A DNA stretch of 5,542 bases from Planctomycetota bacterium. Its GTDB lineage: Bacteria; Planctomycetota; Phycisphaerae; WQYP01; JAJZKY01. Numbering within the stretch: position 1 is the first letter of the stretch; each line of letters starts with the position of its first letter. The stretch covers positions 1 through 5,542 of the forward strand of contig JAJZKY010000371.1 in the NCBI GenBank assembly GCA_021803885.1, in the 5' to 3' direction. A model generated the notes under the pieces. The model made no database searches. It saw only the letters and a list, made by a program, of their open reading frames with translations, and was not told where the DNA came from. This document shows positions 1 through 5,542 of the stretch, piece by piece. A program made the translations under genes and the position numbers.

Positions 1-11
1 AGTCTAGTGCT

Positions 12-1280
12 ATGAGCGGCCCCCTTGCGGATATACCTATTGAATCTCTGCTGCGGGAACTGGCGCCGCAGGTGCTGGGGGTGATGACCCGCCGCTATCA
101 CGACTTTGCCGCGGCGGAAGACGCGGTGCAGGAAGCCCTGCTGGCGGCCTTTCAGCAGTGGCCGCACGAAGGGAGGCCGGAAAACCCCCGCGCCTGGCTG
201 ATCCGTGTGGCCGCGCGGCGCATGACGGATATGATTCGCGGCGAGTCGGCGCGCCGCCGGCGCGAGACGGATCTGACTCCAGATGCAGCACCGGTCACGG
301 CGGCAGCGGAGGCCATCGAGACGGTTATCGAAGCGGAAATGGACCCCGAAGATACGCTCATCCTTCTATTCATGTGCTGCCACCCCGCGCTGAGCCGGTC
401 GTCGGCCATCGCGCTCACGCTGCGGGCGGTCGGCGGTCTCAGCACCGCCGAGATCGCCAATGCCTTTCTGGTTCCCGAAGCCACCATGGCACAGCGCATC
501 AGCCGCGCCAAGCAGAACATCAAGGCCTCGGGCGTCCCCTTTCGCCTGCCCGCACCGCGGGAGCGTGAAAACCAGCTCCCTTCGGTGCTGCGCGTTCTGT
601 ATCTGATTTTTAATGAAGGCTACGCGAACAGCGCAGGGGCAGAAATGCAGCGCCTGGATCTGGCCAGCGAGGCGCTCCGGCTGACGCGCCAGGCACGGGC
701 GCTGATGCCGGAGAACGCCGAAGTCGCGGGGCTTCTGGCGTTGATGCTGCTCACGCATGCCCGGAGGAAAGCACGCACCGGGCCCAACGGTGAACTGATT
801 CCGCTGGACCGTCAGGATCGCGGCCGGTGGGACCGGAATGAAATCGCCGAAGGCCTGGAACTCTTGCCGCGGGCGCTGGGCCAGGGCGCGGCGGGTTTTT
901 ATCAGATTCAGGCGGCGATTGCCGCCGTCCATGACGAAGCGGCACGGCCGCAGGACACCGACTGGCCGCAGATTCTGGCGCTCTATGAATTATTGCAGCG
1001 GGTTGCTCCCGGCCCCATGGTGAATTTGAATCATGCCGTGGCTGTGGCCATGGTGCAGGGCCCCGCGCGCGGACTGGAACAACTGCGGATACTGGAAAAG
1101 GATGAACGCCTGGCCCGCCATTACCGGCTTGATGCCGTGCGCGCGCATCTGCATGAAATGCTGGGCGAAACCGATGCCGCTGCCCGGCATTTTCGTGCCG
1201 CGGCGGCGCGCACTTTAAATCTGCCGGAACGCAATTACCTGCTCACACAAGCCGCCCGGCTGACGGCGGCCGGAAGTTAA
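12..1280 (+). CDS. ECF-type RNA polymerase sigma factor with TPR-like C-terminal extension (ECF42-like, DUF6596)
   Basis: A 422-residue alternative sigma factor that would direct RNA polymerase to a small promoter set in the cytoplasm. Region 2 covers about residues 15-78: the core-binding helix lies near 31-50 (DFAAAEDAVQEALLAAFQQW) and the -10-recognising stretch near 60-76 (RAWLIRVAARRMTDMIR). After an acidic linker, region 4 lies at about 131-175, with its helix-turn-helix around 143-171 (LSTAEIANAF then RISRAKQNIK). There is no region 3, as usual for ECF factors. The remaining 240 or so residues form the helical, TPR-like extension typical of ECF42, with conserved-looking YLIFNEGY (197-204), DRQDRGRW (266-273) and YQIQAAIAAVH (297-307). 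Canonical ECF factors are about 170-200 residues, so the extension is the defining feature. Relatives are usually encoded beside YCII/DGPF-domain proteins and lack an obvious anti-sigma factor; any such partner would be left of this window. The ATG at 12 gives a family-typical N-terminus, but the frame is open to the window edge and the ribosome binding site is not visible. The family call is strong; the target promoters are unknown. Confidence 0.93.
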   Translation: MSGPLADIPIESLLRELAPQVLGVMTRRYHDFAAAEDAVQEALLAAFQQWPHEGRPENPRAWLIRVAARRMTDMIRGESARRRRETDLTPDAAPVTAAAEAIETVIEAEMDPEDTLILLFMCCHPALSRSSAIALTLRAVGGLSTAEIANAFLVPEATMAQRISRAKQNIKASGVPFRLPAPRERENQLPSVLRVLYLIFNEGYANSAGAEMQRLDLASEALRLTRQARALMPENAEVAGLLALMLLTHARRKARTGPNGELIPLDRQDRGRWDRNEIAEGLELLPRALGQGAAGFYQIQAAIAAVHDEAARPQDTDWPQILALYELLQRVAPGPMVNLNHAVAVAMVQGPARGLEQLRILEKDERLARHYRLDAVRAHLHEMLGETDAAARHFRAAAARTLNLPERNYLLTQAARLTAAGS

Positions 1281-1281
1281 T

Positions 1282-2559
1282 TCAGGCATAGATGCCGCGC
1301 AGCTTGATGGCGAAGGCGACGCGGTCCATGGCCAGCATGTAGGCCGCGGTGCGGTTATCCACCTGGTGTTTGGCGGCGTAGCCGGTCACATCCTGGAAGC
1401 TCGATTCCATGATGTGGCGGAGCTGGTCGTTGACTTCGCTTTCCTTCCAGAAATAACCCTGCCGGTCCTGCACCCACTCAAAATAGGAAACCGTGACGCC
1501 GCCGGCATTGGCCAGAATATCGGGAATCACAAACACGCCTTTATCGCGCAGGATTTCATCGGCCGCGGCGGTGGTGGGGCCATTGGCGCCTTCACAGACA
1601 ATGCGCGCCTGAATGCGGGCGGCGTTATGGGTGGTGATCTGGTTTTCCGTGGCCGCCGGCAGCAAAATGTCGCAGGGCGCGGTCAGCAGTTCACCCGCCG
1701 GACGGGCCTCGCCTTCGGGAAAACCCTGCAGGGTCTGGTTCTGGGCGCGGTAGGCGATGAGCGCGGGTATATCCAGGCCGCGGGCATGGTATAAACCGCC
1801 GTCATATTCATCCAGCCCCACGATTTTATAGCCGGCCTGATGCAGCAGCAGCGCGGCATGGCTGCCCACGTTGCCAAAGCCCTGCACGATCACGCGCGTG
1901 GCGTCGCGATTCAGCCCCAGCTTTTGCACCGCCTGCTCGCAGACCAGCATGCAGCCGCGGCCGGTGGCTTCTTTGCGGCCGCGCGAGCCGCCCAGATCAA
2001 GCGGCTTGCCGGTGACAACCGCGGTCATGGTCTGGCGGGCGTGCATGGAGTAGGTATCCATGATCCAGGCCATGACCTGTTCGTTGGTGTTGACGTCGGG
2101 AGCGGGCACGTCGCGCTCGGGGCCGATGAATTCGAACAACTCGGCGGTATATCGGCGGGTCAGCCGCTCCAGCTCGCCCTGCGACATCAGCCGGGGCTGG
2201 CAGATGATGCCGCCCTTGGCGCCGCCAAAGGGAATATTGACCACGGCGCATTTCCAGGTCATCCAAGTGGCCAAGGCGCGGACTTCATCCAGGGTAACGT
2301 CGGGCGCGTAACGAATGCCGCCTTTGCCGGGTCCGCGGGCGACGCTGTGCTGCACGCGATAGCCGGTAAAAACTTCCAGCCGGCCGTCATCCATTTGCAC
2401 CGGGATGTGAAGCGTGATCTCTCGGGTGGGATAACGCAATACCTTCCACAAGCCTTCATCGAGGTTGAGCTTGCGGGCGGCATAATCGAAACGGGCGGCT
2501 TGCGACACCCAGGGGTTGGATTCCAGCGCCTCGGCGGGCGCGGCGGTTTCAGCCGGCAC
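1282..2559 (-). CDS. gdhA: Glutamate dehydrogenase (Glu/Leu/Phe/Val dehydrogenase family)
   Basis: A cytoplasmic enzyme that interconverts glutamate with 2-oxoglutarate plus ammonium using NAD(P). From the GTG at 2559 it has 425 residues, normal for the hexameric roughly 50-kDa class. Visible active-site residues are K79 (in GKGGIRY), K103 (in MTWKCAV), catalytic K115 (in PFGGAKGG), D155 (in [10 protein letters not shown]) and S358 (in [10 protein letters not shown]). Their spacing matches K89, K113, K125, D165 and S380 of the Clostridium symbiosum enzyme. The K89 and S380 equivalents bind the glutamate side-chain carboxylate and are replaced in leucine dehydrogenases, so glutamate is the inferred substrate. 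The Rossmann glycine motif GFGNVG is at 227-232. The acidic pair D250-E251 at the end of the second strand would suit NAD, but this does not settle the cofactor. The frame runs back to TTG 2637; GTG 2559 is preferred because GGAGAG lies 6 bases upstream and the extra 26 residues do not resemble the family. It ends one base from the convergent sigma gene. Confidence 0.95.
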   Translation of the reverse strand: MPAETAAPAEALESNPWVSQAARFDYAARKLNLDEGLWKVLRYPTREITLHIPVQMDDGRLEVFTGYRVQHSVARGPGKGGIRYAPDVTLDEVRALATWMTWKCAVVNIPFGGAKGGIICQPRLMSQGELERLTRRYTAELFEFIGPERDVPAPDVNTNEQVMAWIMDTYSMHARQTMTAVVTGKPLDLGGSRGRKEATGRGCMLVCEQAVQKLGLNRDATRVIVQGFGNVGSHAALLLHQAGYKIVGLDEYDGGLYHARGLDIPALIAYRAQNQTLQGFPEGEARPAGELLTAPCDILLPAATENQITTHNAARIQARIVCEGANGPTTAAADEILRDKGVFVIPDILANAGGVTVSYFEWVQDRQGYFWKESEVNDQLRHIMESSFQDVTGYAAKHQVDNRTAAYMLAMDRVAFAIKLRGIYA

Positions 2560-2565
2560 GGCGGT

Positions 2566-2571
2566 CTCTCC
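2566..2571 (-). promoter_or_regulatory. Ribosome binding site that decides the gdhA start
   Basis: Read on the minus strand, GGAGAG is followed by six bases (accgcc) and then GTG at 2559-2557. This is close to an ideal Shine-Dalgarno match and spacing. The upstream in-frame TTG at 2637 is preceded only by an AT-rich stretch reading ccccaaaaa, with no purine-rich site. The motif therefore supports a 425-residue protein over the 451-residue open frame. Confidence 0.65.
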
Positions 2572-2759
2572 AGCCCAAGTATATGACAGGGAACAGGACA
2601 CGAGCGACAAAACCCGGTAAAACAGGCCATGCCGCAATTTTTGGGGCCCGATAGTTGAATAAAATCCCCGCCCTAGTGGAAATATTTATTTACCCTGGCG
2701 CCAAATCAGTTTTTAATGGTCCAGCTTTGTAGATGTGCGAAATTTCTGTTTCAAAAATC

Positions 2760-2765
2760 AGGAAA
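2760..2765 (+). promoter_or_regulatory. Probable ribosome binding site of the receptor gene
   Basis: AGGAAA precedes the ATG at 2774, with AGGA ending 10 bases before it, in an A-rich leader. It is a moderate match. It supports starting at 2774 rather than at the internal ATG codons at 2837 and 2849, which are less likely because they remove the positively charged region before the signal-peptide hydrophobic core. Confidence 0.5.
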
Positions 2766-2773
2766 ACAAAAAC

Positions 2774-2896
2774 ATGAACGTTCAAGTGTGGAAGGCAACA
2801 TCGGGGTTGGGAAATCATATCCGGCCGCGGCAGGGCATGCTGGCTGGAATGGCGTTGATTTTATTCATGCTGGCCGGCAGCCTGCCGGCGCGAGCG
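2774..2896 (+). other. Signal peptide of the receptor
   Basis: The first 41 residues have a polar, basic n-region (K7, R17, R19), a hydrophobic core reading MLAGMALILFMLAG, and a c-region ending LPARA before Q42, a classic A-x-A signal peptidase I site. There is no lipobox cysteine. The n-region is long at about 21 residues, so translation could instead begin at M22, but the upstream ribosome binding site favours M1. Confidence 0.75.
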
Positions 2897-5542
2897 CAGT
2901 CGGGGCTGGCCATGGTGCAGGGCACGGTGCGCGACTCCTCCGGTCGCGTGGTGCCGCATGCGCGCGTGGTACTGCGCGATACCCGCACCGGACTGGTGCG
3001 GCAGGGCATCAGCAACAGCACCGGCCTCTATTCGTTTCCCAGCCTGGCGCCCGATCCCTACACCTTGAACGTGACCGCGCCCGGTTTCAGCAAGGTCCAG
3101 CGCGATTTCAGTCTCGAGGTCAACCAGCACCTGCTGCTCGATATTCCTCTCTCCGTGCATGGCGTGACCCAGCAGACCGTGGTGGTGGGCCGCAGCGCGT
3201 TGTTGCGCACCGCGACCGCCAGTCTGGGCGAGGTAATCGCGCCGGAGATGGTGCGCGATCTGCCGCTCAACGGCGGCCATCTGCTTGATCTGGCGCTGCT
3301 GGCGCCGGGCGTGCATTCCGGCTCGGGGGCGCAGACCGGCACGGCCAACCCGCTCTACTGGCGTCCGGAACAGAACTCCGCTCTGGTGGCCGGCGGAGCG
3401 CGGGATAATGCCAACTATTATCTGCTCGACGGCGCCACTGACACCGACCCCACCTTCAATACTCTCACCCTCAGTCCGGCCGTGGATGCGGTGCGCGAGT
3501 TCAAAGTCCAGACCGGCAGCTATTCGGCCGAGTTCGGCAGCGGAGGCGGAGCCCAGATCAATATCATTACCCGCTCCGGCTCGAACCGCTGGCATGGCGA
3601 CGCCTATGAGTATCTGCGCAACAGCGCGCTGGACGCCCGCACCTGGAACGATGTCGGCGGCATGGCGCCCGGCAAAACGCCGCATTTGGCGCAAAATCAG
3701 TTCGGCGTTTCGGTGGGCGGGCCGATTCAGACCAACCGCACCTTTTTCTTTGCCAACGTGGAAGGCTTCCGGCTAGGGCAGGACATTGTGAATTACGATA
3801 CCGTGCCCACGCTGGCCGAACGCGGGGGCAATTTCAGCAAAAGCGGACATAATATTTACGACCCCGGCACAACCTATAAGAATCCCAACTACAACCCCAA
3901 TCAGCCAGTTTCGCCTACCAATTCACTCTATTTGCGCAATCAGTTTGCCGGCAATATTATTCCCAGCCAGGATATCAACCCGGTCTCGGCCGCGGTGCTG
4001 CAATACGTGCCGCTGCCCAATATGCCCCAAAGCGGCCCGGACTCCAACAACTATTACGATGTGCGCGGCCAGACCGATAATTCGAACCAGGCCACGATTC
4101 GCATTGACCACAACTTCCGGGGCGGCAATCTGCTGATGGGCCGCTACTCGATCGAGCACGAAACCGATTTTGTGCCCCAGAACCTGCCCGGCTTCGGCAT
4201 CAACGACAACAACCAGGCACAGAATTTTACCGTTTCCTACACCCGCATTCTTTCGCCCAACAGCGTGAACCGCGTTTGGGTGGCGATGTCGCGGCTTTCG
4301 ATGCACCGCTTTTCGCAGGACAATTTTGGCGCCAACCTGGTGCAAAAACTCGGCATTCAAGGCGTGGGCTACGGCGGATATGGCGCCTATGGCCTGCCCT
4401 ATTTCAATCTGCAGGGCTATACCGGCTTTGGCGATTCCTTCGCCGCCACGCCCGTGCAGGACTGGGACACGGTGGCCCAGATCGGCGATATCTGGAGCTA
4501 CCAACTGGGCCGGCACAGCCTGAAGATTGGCGGCGATTACCGGCGTTTCTACTGGCCCATGTGGGGCTTTTTTGAAAATCGCGGCTACTACCAGTTCACC
4601 AACGGCTTTACCACCCGCACCTTGAGCAACGATGGCACCGGCTCGGCCTTCGCCAGTTACCTGCTGGGATTGCCGGTGGTCAAACAGGTGCAGCAGGGCG
4701 TGCCCAGCATGGATCTGCGGCAATGGTACGGTGATGCCTTTATTCAGGACGACTGGCGCATTAATTCGCGCACCACGCTCGATCTGGGCTTGCGCTACGA
4801 ATATATGAGCCCGCTGTGGGACACCCAGCACGCGGCCAGCAATCTGGAGTTCGTCAACGGCAAAGCCTATGCCTTTATCGGAGGCCAAAGCGGCATGCCG
4901 TCCGGATTGATGTACTCCAACAACCTGAACTTCGCCCCCCGTCTGGGCTTTACCCGGCAGGTGGGCTGGGGCATGGTGCTGCGCGGATCGTTTGGCATTT
5001 TCTTTACCCCCGTGGATATGAACACCTGGTGCGACCAGCGGCATAATCCGCCGGAGGTGTTTCAGGTGGGACAACAGAGTGACAATTTCACTCCCAGTCT
5101 CTTCGGCTATAACTTTGCGCCCGCGGTGCTGGGGAAAACGCCGTTCAATTTTTCCGCCTTCACCCCTCATAGTCCAGCGCAGCAATACCATCAATGGAGC
5201 CTGAGCCTGCAGAAAAGGCTGGGCCAGAATACAGTGCTTGAAATCGGCTACACCGGCGCCCGCGGCTACCATCTGCAGCAAATGGTGCTGGTGAATAATG
5301 CCCCGCCGGGTCCGGGTCCGATTAATCCGCGCCGCCCCTATCAGACCGCGACCTACCTGCCCGGCACCACCTTCCCTCCCGGCTTTCCGGTCAGCAGCCT
5401 GACCTTTCCCATTGCCGCCATTGCGCAACTGCAAAACACCGCCAACAGCTGGTACGACGCCGGCTGGGTGGACCTGCGACGGCGCTTTTCCCATGGCCTG
5501 ACCTTTCTTTCCAACTTTACCTGGTCACGCCATCGAGCCAGC
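2774..5542 (+). CDS. Oar-like TonB-dependent outer-membrane receptor with N-terminal carboxypeptidase regulatory-like domain (3'-truncated by window end)
   Basis: A frame open for 923 codons from ATG 2774 to the last base, with no stop, so the C-terminus is missing; relatives commonly run to roughly 1,000-1,200 residues. Residues 1-41 are a Sec signal peptide: basic R17/R19, a hydrophobic core at about 22-37, and a cleavage motif ARA before Q42. Residues about 48-128 form a carboxypeptidase regulatory-like beta-sandwich (VQGTVRDSSGRVVPHARV, then STGLYSFPSLAPDPYTL). LPLNGG at 163-168 and the plug-like stretch with GGARDNANYYLLDG (207-220) and EFKVQTGSYSAEFGSGGG (242-259) follow, then a long beta-barrel with FIQDDWR (656-662), GLRYEY (about 671-676) and FAPRLGF. 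The receptor should sit in the outer membrane and take up or bind a substrate with TonB/ExbBD energy; the substrate cannot be read from the sequence. No clear TonB box was recognised. I checked the frame at several points and saw no frameshift. It is transcribed divergently from gdhA. Confidence 0.93.
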   Translation, partial: MNVQVWKATSGLGNHIRPRQGMLAGMALILFMLAGSLPARAQSGLAMVQGTVRDSSGRVVPHARVVLRDTRTGLVRQGISNSTGLYSFPSLAPDPYTLNVTAPGFSKVQRDFSLEVNQHLLLDIPLSVHGVTQQTVVVGRSALLRTATASLGEVIAPEMVRDLPLNGGHLLDLALLAPGVHSGSGAQTGTANPLYWRPEQNSALVAGGARDNANYYLLDGATDTDPTFNTLTLSPAVDAVREFKVQTGSYSAEFGSGGGAQINIITRSGSNRWHGDAYEYLRNSALDARTWNDVGGMAPGKTPHLAQNQFGVSVGGPIQTNRTFFFANVEGFRLGQDIVNYDTVPTLAERGGNFSKSGHNIYDPGTTYKNPNYNPNQPVSPTNSLYLRNQFAGNIIPSQDINPVSAAVLQYVPLPNMPQSGPDSNNYYDVRGQTDNSNQATIRIDHNFRGGNLLMGRYSIEHETDFVPQNLPGFGINDNNQAQNFTVSYTRILSPNSVNRVWVAMSRLSMHRFSQDNFGANLVQKLGIQGVGYGGYGAYGLPYFNLQGYTGFGDSFAATPVQDWDTVAQIGDIWSYQLGRHSLKIGGDYRRFYWPMWGFFENRGYYQFTNGFTTRTLSNDGTGSAFASYLLGLPVVKQVQQGVPSMDLRQWYGDAFIQDDWRINSRTTLDLGLRYEYMSPLWDTQHAASNLEFVNGKAYAFIGGQSGMPSGLMYSNNLNFAPRLGFTRQVGWGMVLRGSFGIFFTPVDMNTWCDQRHNPPEVFQVGQQSDNFTPSLFGYNFAPAVLGKTPFNFSAFTPHSPAQQYHQWSLSLQKRLGQNTVLEIGYTGARGYHLQQMVLVNNAPPGPGPINPRRPYQTATYLPGTTFPPGFPVSSLTFPIAAIAQLQNTANSWYDAGWVDLRRRFSHGLTFLSNFTWSRHRAS

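Larger units (their letters stand above)
2560..2773. other. Divergent intergenic region between gdhA and the receptor gene
   Basis: This 214-base gap must carry the promoters of both outward-facing genes. The part nearest gdhA is GC-rich; from about 2636 it contains AT-rich patches (around 2651-2664, 2680-2692 and 2739-2770). I could not find a -35/-10 pair with good spacing on either strand. TTGAAT at 2655-2660 on the plus strand has no matching -10 about 17 bases on. TATACT at 2584-2579 on the minus strand has no -35 and would leave only a very short leader. Short palindromes occur at 2644-2649 (GGGCCC), 2680-2687 (AAATATTT), 2696-2703 (TGGCGCCA) and 2739-2746 (GAAATTTC). Any of these could be an operator half or chance. 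No terminator, RNA gene or convincing small ORF was seen. Confidence 0.6.

Noticed and set aside
1285..1296. A small hairpin GGCA-TAGA-TGCC at the convergent gene junction as a terminator
   Set aside because: The stem is only four to five base pairs and no T-run follows on either strand, and it lies within the last codons of gdhA.
1840..2586. A 248-codon plus-strand frame antisense to gdhA
   Set aside because: It is opposite the strongly conserved glutamate dehydrogenase and shows no recognisable motif; it is explained by high GC content.
2560..2637. An apparent signal peptide or lipobox on glutamate dehydrogenase
   Set aside because: It depends on the weak TTG start; the GTG with a good ribosome binding site lies downstream and the family is cytoplasmic.
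2655..2692. TTGAAT and nearby TATTTA as a sigma-70 promoter for the receptor
   Set aside because: The spacing is about 22 bases, too long for a credible promoter, and no better -10 was found.
2716..3288. A 190-codon plus-strand frame starting in the intergenic region and overlapping the receptor start
   Set aside because: It is in a different frame from the receptor, is rich in Ala, Arg and Gly as expected for an off-frame read of GC-rich coding DNA, and has no domain. The receptor frame over the same bases has a signal peptide and a conserved domain.
2861..3694. A 277-codon minus-strand open frame over the receptor N-terminal half
   Set aside because: It has the same codon-register relationship to the receptor as the longer antisense frame and no recognisable domain.
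3923..5494. A 523-codon open frame antisense to the receptor gene
   Set aside because: It lies in exact codon register opposite the receptor frame, so it stays open simply because the receptor uses no TTA, CTA or TCA codons there; its end at 3923-3925 is opposite a TCA serine codon. The translation is low-complexity in style and matches no family I recognise, while the sense strand is a clear receptor.

Overview
This GC-rich window most resembles a chromosome of an Acidobacteriota member. The strongest hint is the third gene, a large TonB-dependent outer-membrane receptor of the Oar-like, carboxypeptidase-regulatory-domain type. Such receptors are present in many copies in Acidobacteriota, with hallmark segments such as LPLNGG, NYYLLDG, FIQDDWR and GLRYEY. 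The lineage is an inference from protein style only; there is no rRNA or other marker here.

Layout: (1) 12-1280, plus strand: a complete ECF-type RNA polymerase sigma factor with a long C-terminal extension (ECF42-like, DUF6596/TPR type). (2) 1282-2559, minus strand: a complete glutamate dehydrogenase, ending tail-to-tail with the sigma gene with only one base between the two stop codons. Its reading frame is open back to a TTG at 2637, but a GTG at 2559 with a well-placed ribosome binding site is the better start. (3) 2560-2773: a divergent intergenic region, AT-richer in its right half, which must hold the 5' signals of both flanking genes. (4) 2774 to the window end, plus strand: the receptor gene, open for 923 codons with no stop before the edge, so its C-terminus is missing.

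The three genes do not form one operon. The sigma factor probably belongs with genes left of the window, because its family is usually encoded beside small YCII/DGPF-domain proteins. Glutamate dehydrogenase links amino-acid nitrogen with the TCA cycle in the cytoplasm. The receptor would sit in the outer membrane and import or bind an unknown substrate. Divergent placement of the last two allows shared regulation but does not prove it.

I found no mobile element, CRISPR array, tRNA, rRNA or convincing terminator. All three genes are intact where visible, and I see no sign of a novel multi-gene system. The findings below are modest and scored accordingly.
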